NCBI GenBank assembly: GCA_021234155.1
Contig: JAJEKV010000001.1
Coordinates: 15,492,245 to 15,556,244, forward strand
Origin: Isoetes taiwanensis
Lineage: Eukaryota; Streptophyta; Lycopodiopsida; Isoetales; Isoetaceae
Direction of reading: 5' to 3'
DNA length: 64,000 nt
Part shown: piece after piece, positions 11,658-23,600 of the stretch
How positions within the stretch are numbered: position 1 is the first letter of the stretch
How the letters are laid out: every line of letters begins with the position of its first letter
Notes under the pieces: generated by a model
The model's input: only the letters and a program-made list of their open reading frames with translations
What the model was told of the DNA's origin: nothing
Database searches by the model: none
Program-made: the position numbers and the translations under genes

Positions 11658-13156
11658 TAAGAGATTTAATGTTTTGCTTTGATGGGTATATGGTAAGTTA
11701 ACGGGCTATTTCATCCTCAGATCTTTTTATAGACTATATTTGGAGTGAACATCCTTCTTTGTTTTTGAGCAACCGCCTCTGATTTGTGGTGTCGCGGAAT
11801 GTATACCTTCACTCCCTGTGTGGGAAAATCTTGAGAATGGCTATAGAGTTGGCTATGTGTGAAAACCGGCGTTGGTAGGTGATGCCAACGAGGTCATGGA
11901 CCTGCCTTGACTTAATTTGTTGATTGTCATCGGAACGCGAGTCGCACGGAACCGCTTTCGCCAAGGGGATGAGGCCACCGCCCCGATGGCCTCTAGGGTT
12001 ATTTTTGTACGCGAGGAGGACCGGTTCCTTTTGTAGGTGCCCTGCGATTATCCCCTCGCATCTAGGGATTCTTTGCGCGCTTTGAAGACGCTGCTGGCGT
12101 GCCATTGCAAGACCTGCCTTCGTTCATGTTTCGAAAGGATGGTGATGGGTCGGCCCCTGATGTGCGCTCTTTGGCGCGCGGTACGCCTAAGGGGTTAGGT
12201 GTGGTTGATGAACTCGATCCTTGTAGCATCTTCGCAAATGTTGGTGTCTACGCCGTATATATATATGGAGTTGTCCATTCAACCTTAAGAGGACCTTATC
12301 GCGATCTTCGGGCAGGTTCATTCTTGGTGCTGATGGCTTTGGCATACAAATGTGCACATTTGCCTCAAGTATTTCCTGCCAAAAGATATCGCCAATCAAG
12401 TCATCTTCCACAATGTATTGTTCCTAAAAGATCTCAACCAAGCGCGGCCGGTGCCTCCAGCTCATTGTGCACCGCTCCCCGCTACCAAGACGAAGTGCCA
12501 GAATCGAGAAGATTTGCTCAGTTTTTTCGACCAAGATGTTTTGTGTCGTTTGTGGGTCTTGAAGTTGATCCACAACGGGTTCCTCTTGACACACTTTTGA
12601 GATGACTTCTCCTGTTGCACGCTTTGACCACGTGCAATTGCCGCCGAAAAATCGGCCGCCTGAGCATTTCCCCAAATGGCCTGGTTATCCGGGCGTGATT
12701 CCCGTAAAAGCCTACGACATGTGCCAGTAGTGCATGCGCGGTGTGTCATCCCCATTTCATCCCGCACCATGATGCTTGAATTTCTAAGTACCGCTGTTGG
12801 CTTGTTGCACGCAGCATGAAGCGCCTCTTTTGTGTCAAGTTAAGTGGTAACTTGAACGTCGAATGAATCGCTTGTGCTCCCCTTCAAGAGGAGATGGCAA
12901 TGCCTCGCCCAAGGCACTTTGATAAATTCCCCACGCCCACATCCTCTTTAATATGCTAATGAGACTATTAAAGAGGAATGTTTGCCTCAGGCCTCCCGCC
13001 CATTATTGATACATGGGGCTTGATGCTGGCTTATTGCATCGAGGATAATATCGGCCAGGTAAGCCGGCTTCCCTATTGAGCTTGCCATAGTTCTCTCATT
13101 CTTCAACTCCTTTCTCGCATCAAAGGTGGTTCGTTTGGGAAGTTTTCCTAGAATAT
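11658..13156 (-). pseudogene. Helitron PIF1-like helicase remnant (copy A)
   Basis: Colinear with the copy B helicase (50,254-51,775) but heavily frameshifted. Recognisable minus-strand pieces include MVRDEMGMTHRAC (Walker B region, with R replacing W), NPLWINFKTHK, and the QCIVEDDLI region in another frame. Many differences from B are CTG read as CCG or CGG. Not functional as read. Confidence 0.75.
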
Positions 13157-14720
13157 TTTGGCCACATTAATTATTGCTGTAAGAGAACCTTTTAGGTAGA
13201 TCTTGCACTCTAGCACGGGAAGTTGAAGCTCCAACATGTTCATTGACCCATGCTTCCTAAACCTTGCCTTTGTGAACTTTTTTCAATATTGTTAGGTTTC
13301 CATCTAACAATGCTCTATGTAGTGCTTCACAAATGTAGGGTCCCGTGAGGTGACCATCAGGATCCATTTTCATAGTTTTCTCAAACACCCTATGATATCT
13401 CCCAATATGGAAAAATGACCATCACTCCACAACCTAAACTAAAATGGCTATAGCAGTTTGAGTCTGGCATGCAAAGATTGCCCCACTCATTGAGATCTCA
13501 GAAGGTATGATCTCCACATGACTTTGGTATGTACTTGAATTGTGGAAGACAAGTCTTTGTTGGTCCATCTTTGTCATGTATAATACATAAATAGTTATTA
13601 GGTTCCAATGCATAAAGTCCTCCACATCCAATAACATGTGATCTACATGATAGTTGATCACCATATGGTCCTTCATATGCTCCCCTTATCATAGTTCTTT
13701 TTGATTAGGTTGTACCTTATCAAGAGTCTCCTTCAATTAGCACACATAAATTGCACTTTTAAAAGTTGTTTGAAGTTGCTATGGTGACATGATTGAAAAT
13801 GCTTCTTCATAGCCTACTAAAGCTAAAGTTGGGATATTGAAGAATCCCCACCTCAAGTAGGGAATTCACTTTTCCAAAATACTCTTTGAGTACACCGTGA
13901 TGGTAACCTTTTCAACAATCAGCTTTTCCCTTTTCATCCTTCTCGCTTTGTGTGGCATAGACTCGTGATTGAAATCAATATATTTTTTCAAATATCTCCC
14001 TCGGCAAAAAGATCCTAGCCGTTGGTCTCAACAAACCATTATTTCCATGTAAAGCAATCATGTTCCCTCGCCGGTTTTTTGCCAATTATGCCATGAAGAA
14101 CTTGGAATTGCATGGATATTCTCGCCATGCTTTTGACATATCCATTTGCCTAGCAAAGGGTATCTTTTTCTGCTTGGGTTTTTTCATCTTAGCGTACATG
14201 CTCAAGATTGTGTACATGTAGGTCCTCCTCTCATCAACAAGATACTCTTGAAAAGTGGCCTTGCTTCCACCAATTGTTCTATTGTGAAGAATTGCATACA
14301 ACCACCTTAACAACACTTTTGAGTCCCTAACCTTCGCCATTGTTCACGCTTGTGTGTCACTAATCAATCCTTGGCTCTTTTGCTAGGATAATGTCTGGCA
14401 ACCTGATATTTCTCCCTTTTACCTAGGTTTAGAGTTCCAATTGCCAAATGGATCAATATCAAGACAATCATTGTCCCCAACAACTCTCTCCGGAAAAATA
14501 TAATCCTCCACAAATTGAACACTACTTATAGGTCATGCCATGATGCAAGGAACCTCCAATTGCTTGATACAACCAAAACATTCTTGTCACTTAAACCTTT
14601 TACTTTCCAATTGTCTTCCAACAAAGAAATTGCAATACCAATATTGTCTTCCCCTAGCCTTCATCATTACAATGTTTGACCAGACCGCCAGCTATTAAAT
14701 GACCTTGGCCTACTATTCTT
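13157..14720 (-). pseudogene. DUF7869/RNase-H-like transposon protein, broken (copy A)
   Basis: Minus-strand fragments matching the 459-codon frame in copy B: MAKVRDSKVLLRWLYAI, RTYMYTILSMYAKMKK, and the NNYLCIIHDKDGP region. It is cut at 13,156, where helicase sequence begins, as in copy B. In this copy the poly-A run near 13,270 is two bases longer than in B, so the frame relation across the break differs. Confidence 0.65.
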
Positions 14721-14874
14721 GTTGCACTTGTGCATGATTTTCACCTTCTGTTTCCATCAGCACCCTACTATGTGCTGACCAATTGTTTTCTCAACAATCG
14801 CTTGGATAAAGCGATACATTACAGCATTGGGATATCAAACTCATAGGCATAAAGCAATAGTCGAAATTTCTACG

Positions 14875-15200
14875 GAAGCTAGTCAGCAAAAGAAAGGCCG
14901 CTAAATTCAGGCACGAGACAAGACTGTACGAGAATTAGCAAAGAGTGCAAGCAATAAGAAGATCTTTTCACAAAAATGCATGGCAGTGGATCGGTGGATT
15001 CAGGATAATGATGATTAAGAGTAATGAAAGTATGATGCTATTGAATCCTCTGATCCAAAGAATATGTAATCCTGCAAAACCGCCGCACAAAAGGAAATGA
15101 TATAATATTGCGATGGACCACTTCAATGCATCTCCCAGAAAGCAAGTCATTGCAGAAGCATCCGCAATCAACAAATCAACAAAATGAAGACATCAAACCT
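14875..15200 (+). pseudogene. Hypothetical basic/acidic exon (copy A)
   Basis: Counterpart of the 121-codon frame at 53,512-53,877. Only scattered pieces are open here (FREL-type frame breaks after GCAAAAGAAAGGCCGC, then EELAKSASNKK-equivalent DNA). Not translatable as read. Confidence 0.35.
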
Positions 15201-16640
15201 CAAAGTACTCTAATTCTCCTCTTCGTGTCCAACAATGATGCTCAATGTAATGCTTCTTTATAATTTTCTCTTCAAAAATCATAATTAGACATGACACTAT
15301 TGGGATACATGATATATGATAGTTTAGATTATTTAATCCGTTATGTCAATGCCATGGCTTTTAGTCCCAATGCATGCTCTACTTAGAAATATATACCTAA
15401 GAAAGGGCTCTATGTACAATGATAATCCAGATCTATAACTACATATGAGATATTTTAATTGATAGTCTAAAATTGAGCTGAAAAACCTTTTAAATCTAAC
15501 CTCGACATTTGCCCGGACTTTAGACCCGACACCCTATGACACATATATTACACTTCTTACTATAGTTTCTACTTGTGTGTGCTTGCAAAGGCTTATAGAT
15601 ATGTGCGAAATTGTGTTCCAAATACCATGACATGGGTGGGCTTTTTCTAGAAATAGGTTCCGAAATCCTTAGCCGCTATCGTGATGTAATTGTGCATCAA
15701 AAGCCCTATGCATGAGGGTTCTAATGTAGCTTACTAGTCGCTAACATCCGGGATGTACTCATAAATAGGTCCCAATATTCATCGGCTATGGACTTTTATT
15801 AAAAGTATGTTCCGGAATTCCGAAATGGCTATCGATGTTCTTTTAGCATCAAAAAGCCCTTATTTTGCATGCCGGTGAAATCTACAGATTTTTACGTCGT
15901 AAAATCTACAAAGATTATATTGTGGTATAGATTTTGGAAGTTTATATAGTGTCTCCTCTCTAGGCCGGCCATTATAACTCATGATATTTTTAACCCAACC
16001 CTTGTGAAGTGGTGCTTTGTATGTACTTTAATTAACATGGTTTTTTCCAATGGTTTTACCATTATTATAAAGATAGTTGCTAAGTATACGTAATCAAGCT
16101 AGTAATGTTGAAAGTAATGTCGATTATGCTATTAATTCTAATAATATACCAGATGTGCCTTGTTATTTGCATGTGCGGTTATATCTTAATTAATATTTGA
16201 ATAGTTAAGGATGTTTTTCTTTAAAAGCATAATGCATGCTTGACTATAATTTATGATTTGATTGGTTTTTATTCACATAGGCAAATTTGAACAAATATGC
16301 ATAGGCAGATAGGCATAAATTCAGATGCATGCATTCTATTTGGTCATTTATATGAATCAATTTCTATGCAATGAATATCTTGAGGTAAATTGACTAAGTG
16401 TAAACTTTTTTCCAGTGAGGAAATCTTGAAATGTGCGGGCCTGTAAAAACTTGTTTTGCTTGGTACCTGGACCGCCTACTAAAAATGTGAACACATACTT
16501 GTGGATCACCAGGGCGGCGAACGAATGCGATGGCATATGATGTAATATGTGCTTGGGAAAGTGCATATGCTAGTAGCATATACACCAAGATTTACCATTT
16601 TGTTTGCATGTGCATGCATAATTTTTTCTTGATCATGTTT
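15201..16640. other. Non-coding, intron-like interval
   Basis: AT-rich DNA between the hypothetical exon and the DUF4283-like gene; could be an intron joining them on plus. No gene supported. In copy B the matching interval has a ~25-bp tandem repeat (54,506-54,556) that is disrupted here. Confidence 0.45.
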
Positions 16641-17290
16641 GATTCTTCTTGTTCCGGATAAGCTTGTAGAGCCGCGGAGTAGAGCCCTGGGGGAAACTAT
16701 CCGCCATATCAAGCTTTCACACACCGGGTTTTGCACCTAATAAATCGCGCTCCCTCGCGATGCCTTGTTGGTTTGCTTTGGAAGACTTTCCAATTGAAAT
16801 GCAAGTTCCCCGAAGTTCATGGTGGCTATTGCTAATCCGGCCCTGGGTTGCATCTTGCCCACTCTGTATTGTCAATGGACCTCGCGATTTGTGTATTCCG
16901 CCTATTTCGCTTCATTACCAAAGTCCGCTATGATTAGAGGGCCCTCCTCGCTCTTTAGATATTATCTATCTTGCTCAATGGTCCCGAAAGTTAGGTAAGA
17001 TGTTCCCGATATTGATATTTTTTGCTTACATCCTTTGCTTCTCCCTTTGAAGCCCTCGTTTTTTCTTCATCATAGATCTTCCACTTTCACCTCCCCACCG
17101 CGGACCACATCCTATCATGTTCATGTGCCTTCATGTCTTCATGTTGTGTCCTCCACGCCTAATTAATCAATCCCTTCACCTCCCACTCAACATCAGCCAT
17201 TTGATGACGAGGCACGCCATAGATTGCAAGTCATTCAAGAGACACAAGAAAGGCAGAAATGATGTGAATGAGGGATGGTGAAGTCGGGCT
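16640..17290 (+). pseudogene. DUF4283-like protein, broken (copy A)
   Basis: Frameshifted counterpart of the open frame at 55,171-55,920. Retained pieces encode PCWFALEDFPIEMQVP, NGPRDL-type and FDDEARHRLQVIQETQERQ-like segments. Several substitutions are CTG to CCG or CG relative to copy B. Confidence 0.5.
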
Positions 17291-17598
17291 TTAAAAGAAG
17301 CGCATCTAAATAAGTATGCATGTCACACCGCCACCCGAAGGCACATATAGAAGGGTTGATGCGAGGAGGCTCTCCCTTACCGCAGTCACATTACTAGGGA
17401 GCTGATCTAGAGTGTTCTTCTATTGGGAGGGATGAGCAAAGCTTTATAGGCTCTTCACCGTATCTTTACAATTACGGAAGGGTGGAAATCGTATATGAGG
17501 CTCCCCTTACCACCTTCCAAAACAATAATGGGTGCATCTCCCACTTGATTATGCCGATGAGATGGATGTAGAAACATCATCTTACATCTTGATGAACA

Positions 17599-18790
17599 CA
17601 CTACAAGAGAAGGGGTCTATTAGTGTCATTGGTCAGGTCGATATTTGGCCTAAAAATGGAAACTTGATTTTAATAACGACACTATGGGTGAGGCAAACCC
17701 TAAGTGACACAAATATGGCAATGAGAACGCCATATATAATGTCGTAAGACGCTTGTCACTTATAACATCGCTGGGTAAAGCCTTTAACATCAAATATCGC
17801 GGTCAAAACACCTTTAACGCCAAATATAATGTCAACTTTTAGTATCTATACGTTAGTGGCTACACGCCATAACGCCAAAATAGTGTCATGTATAACACCA
17901 ACTATAACGCCAAAACAAAATAGAAATAGGTCGTTTCATTTTCTCTCGGCATGTAGTTTCGGTCGCCATGTGGCACTATTCTACGCTAATAGAAGTCGGC
18001 CTACTGGAACTCCATTCGGCATCAAGGCTGACATGTTTTTATTTTAGGGCTTTGTTTTTAGGTTTTCATTTTTAGGTCTCTTGGAGCTCCTCCACACCGG
18101 CGAGATCTCAAGTCTCGGGCGAAGCAAATTTTTCGCGGCCGCTAGTGTCTTCACAAGATCTTGCATACAAGGTGGCACGTGATCGCGGTGGTTGCAGACC
18201 TCAAAGTCGCGCAGATCTTCATGGTCTTCAAATTCAGATCTCTCAAGGTCACGATCGAAGTTTGCAATGACGCGCGTAGGTGTCTTTGAAGGATTTTAGC
18301 AGATCGCAGGTAGTGGTTCTTCAACAAATGCTCGATAATCTTGGCAAAATGTTCTCGATAATCGCAAAAGCTCAACTCCCCTATTTTTTTATTGAGGTTA
18401 ATCCTTCATTCTCGCTTTTGACTGACTGGCCCCGCTAACGGTCAAGCAGGATCCCACTGGAAACCCAGAATGGAGTCCCAACCTCCATTCCCCATACATA
18501 ATGCACTATTAACATCATTGGTGAGGTCACCTATAGAGTCACATGTAGGGCCACCTATAGTTCCACTTTTATAACTTCACGATAAGGTCGCCAATAACAC
18601 CACTCATAATGCTATTAATGTCATAGATTATGTCAAGCATACCGCCAATTTAATAGCAAAATTTTAAGGACACTTTATTAAAGGCATAGATAATGACATC
18701 TACTAATATCAATGTCACCTATTGCTGCAATATCAATGTCATTTATTATTCCCATCTTATATTGTCAATAATAATGTCTTTTCTTAATCC
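17599..18790 (+). mobile_element. CACTA (EnSpm/CMC) terminus with subterminal repeats (copy A)
   Basis: Begins CACTACAAGAGAAGGGG, the conserved terminus of plant CACTA transposons. It is followed by reiterated TATAACGCCA/ATAATGTCA-type motifs that look like subterminal transposase-binding repeats. The opposite terminus was not found in the window, so the end given here is only that of the repeat-rich zone. Confidence 0.7.
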
Positions 18791-19214
18791 ATTGTTGCCA
18801 CATACTCATTATTTTTTGATCCATTGTTTCACATATAGTGGCACTATAGTTATGTTACTAGGGCAAGAATTGGGACATCGCTAATTATGTTACTAGGGCA
18901 ACAATTGGGGTCAATATTAATATCGTGATATTGTGGCACTTTAGATCATTGGATGATATAAATAACATTGTTTTTGTCATGCTTAAGGTCATAGATAGTG
19001 CCATCTAAAGAGCCAATTGTGTTTTGATAAATTAATTAGAATGAGTGACCATTCAATTTACAATGGATTCTCAGAATCACAAAAATTATAATTTCAATCG
19101 GTGCCGTGATGCATAATTTCAACCATGCCTTTGTAATGTTTGTGTGATACAAGGCTATGAGAGCTCTTAGCTACCCATAAATGTATAACATGCAAGAGCC
19201 AAGTTTTCACAGGT

Positions 19215-19540
19215 GAATAATGGTGGGCAAAAGGCATGCTTCAATTTCTTCCCCACCTAGAGGTTTCAAACGTGATCCCTGATTGCAAAAGTTTTGCATG
19301 GTGAAAAGTGAGATGTGTGTCATCAAGCAGTACAATGCCCAGATCCGATTTGAATAAAGGTTAATAGGGTCATTTTGAATGCCACCAAAAAACTACCATC
19401 TTATTTCCTTGAACTCCTTTGTTCGCGACTTTGTTGTTGTTGCAACCATACATTGCTTTTGAGATACAACTAGAACCATATATATGCCCCTCACCACAAT
19501 GTGTCGGGCAAAACTATATGCAATAGCAAGAAGACGTCCA
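19215..19540 (-). pseudogene. HAD-phosphatase C-terminal fragment (copy A)
   Basis: Counterpart of 57,740-58,116, which is better preserved. Frameshifts separate the NDLLALL...DLGIVL region from the C-terminal helix. See the copy B entry for the family argument. Confidence 0.4.
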
Positions 19541-19974
19541 TGCAAGCATGGTTTAAGAGGCGCGGAGGCAAATGAGTGACAAGAATACCAAACCCGATAA
19601 TTTTAACACTTGTCACGCTTATGTGAGATGGGAATCGCTCTAAACATTACCTTGAAGGCAAATTAGTAATGCCAACAACATGATAAAAAGAGCAAACTTA
19701 GTCGAGTAAAACATCACATTTGTTTAGACATTTTAAAGTCGTTGAGCTTCATTTATCTGTACATTTGATCTGGGAATGGACACATAAAAGTTGGGTAAAT
19801 GCTACTAATGTAGAAAAAAAAAGCAAAGAGTAATACTATCTCAAAGACATCAATACACCATCTTCAAAGACCTATACCAGAACACAAAAGAAACATTAAA
19901 ATATGCCAATTTAAACAAACCATATTCAATCAAGTGCAAGATATAGTGCTTCATAAAAAATGGTTCTAGGTTAA

Positions 19975-20165
19975 AGCTTACCATGCTTGCAATTGTTGTC
20001 AAATTTGGAAATAACCCTAGGAACTAGAAGTCGAAAGCTTGATTGGTTGCTCGATAAATCTTGGTAAAAATGCTTTTTCGCTAAGCAAAGCACCGAGGTA
20101 GAAAAAAATGCATTCAAGCTTAATCTTAATACGATCCTGGGTAGACATCCGTGCATCAAACCCAA
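19975..20165 (-). pseudogene. Exon-like Ser-rich segment (copy A)
   Basis: Minus-strand open stretch ending VISKFDNNCKHGKL next to a GTAAGC donor-like site. It is conserved with copy B 58,545-58,745 and lies upstream of the HAD fragment on the same strand. The Ser/Leu-rich composition could be a transit peptide, but no family is recognised. Confidence 0.3.
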
Positions 20166-20224
20166 TGCTTACTTAGAAAACTCCGCAGAATAGAATAGAA
20201 TAGAATTGTTTAGGAGCTACCGGG

Positions 20225-20620
20225 CATTCTAAATCACGATCTCGAAATCCAAGAGGCCTTTTAACCTTCCTCGAGAAAAGCACCTAATATCGACAAGCAC
20301 ATAAATAGCCTCCAATACAAGACAAAAGAAATGACACAATCACAAGAAGGGCATTGTAATCGCTCTTAAAAAATAGCCTCGACCGGCCGCCGATCTAGTG
20401 AAGAATGCGTTTCCGATTTTTCAATCGCCATCATATTTCGCTATGTACATGTCAAGGGATCAAGAATAGCGTTTAAACAACCACAAGAAGGGGCAGTGGA
20501 GGATTTTGCCGTCGATATTCTTCTCCTCGGTTTTGTAAGCCCAAAGTTCATAAACAAGAAGGGACGCACTCGTCATTTCGCTACGCTAATGCTCTCGATT
20601 CGAAAGCCATAGCCCCCAAC
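20225..20620 (-). pseudogene. BAP31-like ER membrane protein, broken (copy A)
   Basis: DNA counterpart of the copy B gene at 58,830-59,196. The reading frame is interrupted by several indels (for example the GGCAGTGGAGGATTTTGCC region versus GGCGGATTTTGCC in B). No stand-alone frame survives. Confidence 0.45.
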
Positions 20621-23600
20621 ATTGCAAAAAAATTACCTAACCAACCCTAACAAAAATTCAAATGGCAATTTTTTTCTTTTTTCCACAAAAAATGGGCGCA
20701 TAAACACACCATGGTCGAATCCAGAAATATCTTTATTGTTTAAATTCGCTTTTCCGTTTGAAAGGGAAAACCTTTTTAGGATTTGTTTTAAGGTTCATTC
20801 CCTAGGTTTTATGGTTTTTGTAGTCCTAAAACTTTCCGATCCAAAAAATCAATCGAGAAAGCATTTTTGCATGATTTCGATGTTGGTCGATTAAGAATAT
20901 TGGTACAAGAAAAATTTTTCCGATAGCCAAAAATCAAAATTAGGGGTTCATCATTGCTCGAAAATATATACGGAAGCCACAAACAAGGGTCCTTCTATCT
21001 CCCATCCATCCGGTGGTACACATGTTTTGGCATGGATATGTTTTGTCGCATCTTTGATGCTATTTTGTCGTGGTCGCTTTTCAAATAGCGAAGTTGATTG
21101 ATCCACCGCATTGGCATACCAAGAACTGATTATTCTCACAAAAACGCATCTAGATAATGGGTATTCTGAGCTCGAATGACCTGCATGGCAAATAATTATC
21201 TACTGCCTGCTCAAAGATTTTTCCTTCCCTTTCATTACGATATTGTTTCTTATTCCGACATTTTTGTTGAGCCAAAGTAAATGAAGAAGACAAAATGACC
21301 TTCTTGCAAGGTTATCACAAGCTATTTATTGAGGTAAGCTTTTGAGTTATTTGTCTTTTTTCTACCTTTTATGTATTCTTTCCAACTTTGTTAAGAGAAA
21401 AATCCATGAGAAAGCTTCGTGACTTAATTAGGCTGAGAAGCTTAAGATCTCTACTTATTGTTAGCTTATTGTTTAATCTTAGGGTGGATGTGCTTTGTGC
21501 AATGGTTTAAAAGGGTTGGATCATCCAAATTTCATGGGCCATGAATTGTAAGTCATATCGCCCGAGTCTATACACGCAAAGTGACATAATTCTAGAGACC
21601 TAGAAAGTTTGACTTTTATGGATACATTTAGAAATGAATAATCAATATCTAGGCCTCCATAGCTTTGAAATGCTCAAAGTCGTCATAAATTAATTTCATG
21701 AAGTAGGAATTGGTATTCATACAAAATTTCCAAGTTTTACAGCTATAAAATTTTAGGAATATGCAGATATGCAAAGGTAGAAGATAAATATTTATACCAA
21801 AGTTGATCAAATACGTGTTAATCTAGGTTAATATTTTTTCCTGATGTGTTTTCTACTTTTTATAGGTCATTGCCCCCATAATCCAGCAACTTAAAAGCTA
21901 TTTCAAGGATGTATGATGTATTCTTAGCTTCTTTCCGTATGATCTCCCCAAATTTTGTTATTTGAGTTAAACTTTTTTTGCAAAAGTAGAGTTATTATTG
22001 TGGGATAATCGAAAATTCACTAGATTTGTGGCAAGATATGTGAAACCGTAATCAAGCATTATTTCACAGATCCGAGCTTTGCAAAATCGAGGTATTTGTT
22101 TCTTATTTAGATGGTAGGGTTCACTTCGCTATGGTCTTTTCTCTCTATTCTCAATTTTTCGTGTATATTTGATGCTAATTAGGAGATAGCAAGAAACCAT
22201 TTATTTGGTCTCTTTGGTTCAAACTTATTAGGGTTGTATTTTGATGAATTTACTTTGTTCCACGGGCCTAAGTTTTATATGATGCATGTGTTGCTGATTT
22301 TCTCGCTCCATGTTCTTATTTCAACACATAGAATACCACATGGGTCTTCTTTCATTAAGTCAAGTAGCGCATTTTGCTACCATTTTCACGAAGTTATTGG
22401 CTATTGTATGACACATTGATCATAACAAAACTTCATGCCTATATGCTTTATTATGTCCAGAGAATCATGAACTATCTATTGTGCGTAGAAATATAAACAA
22501 CTTATTGCCGCAAAAATCGCTAAACATGAACCAAACTATCTAGGGGTCTTTTTTGCGTTCTCTCAGATCTCATTTGACATCAGTTAAATGATCATGATTT
22601 GAACACTAAATGATCACATCAATCATTGCACCGATCAGAGTCGGCCGGTGCTCGTAGTCTTTATTGTTGTCTTAAGGTACATGTTCGGGTTGTGGAAGGG
22701 GCGTAATATATTGTAAAATTGCATCATATGGTTTCGCGGCTACACCTTATGTGATTGTGGATGTGTAAAATAGGGCTTCAATATTAACACTACTATATAC
22801 ACCAGCAGGTTGAAACTATGTTTCTGCTACATAGACGCATAAATGTGATTTAGGGTTTTAGGTTTCGGATTTAGCCATTGGTTGCACCACTTAGACTATC
22901 AATGTTTCTATGTGCTTCTTCATTAATGAAATTCCATCCCCTTTTTTGCATCTAAAGGCATTGTCCAATTTAGTCGAAAGGCGCAGTGAAAACTTCTAGC
23001 AACTTCTTCACTTGCACTTCCTTCCGCAATGTGGCTTTAGTTGTGTAGTTTTATTTCATTTCGCTTCGTGAGTTGATGGTATAGACAAGATTGACTACAA
23101 GGGTACGTTTTGTTGCAACTTACAACCAAAACTTATGAAGGGGCAATGCAAATTGCAAGAGTTGAACTTCTCGCCAAAGCCTTTAGTGTTAGCAATCACA
23201 ACCGATACATATTTCATAGGTCTTTATGAACCCATCGCTAGGAAAATAGCTCATGATCCGCATAGGCTACTCTGCCCTTATTTTGTTATTGGTAATTATT
23301 CTAGTTATAGACTGTTCGTCGAATCACATATGACTAATATTGTACATATAAATGCCAATCGCCCATGTCCATGCATTAATTGTTAAATACTTTCATGTAT
23401 TTGTTTCACTGTGAATAAAGTATACTCTAAATATATTTAACCGATGTAGTGCTATTGGCAGGAAAACAGCCTACCGGTCCTATGAGGTACTCTACCCCCA
23501 AGTAGGGTGGATTATTAAAAAAGCTTTATTTTCTATGTAAATGCTACTTGGCTTACCTTATGGATACATGTAGGTATAGCTATTTATAGTTATATGCCAT

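Larger units (their letters stand above)
7936..13156 (-). mobile_element. Helitron #1, 5'-truncated (copy A)
   Basis: Its 3' end on minus is the CTAG at 7,936-7,939, abutting a host T. The subterminal hairpin is degraded in this copy. It carries helicase remnants at 11,658-13,156 and is interrupted by nested Helitron #2 (8,191-11,657). Its Rep and 5' half are replaced at 13,156 by the DUF7869-like gene. Confidence 0.75.
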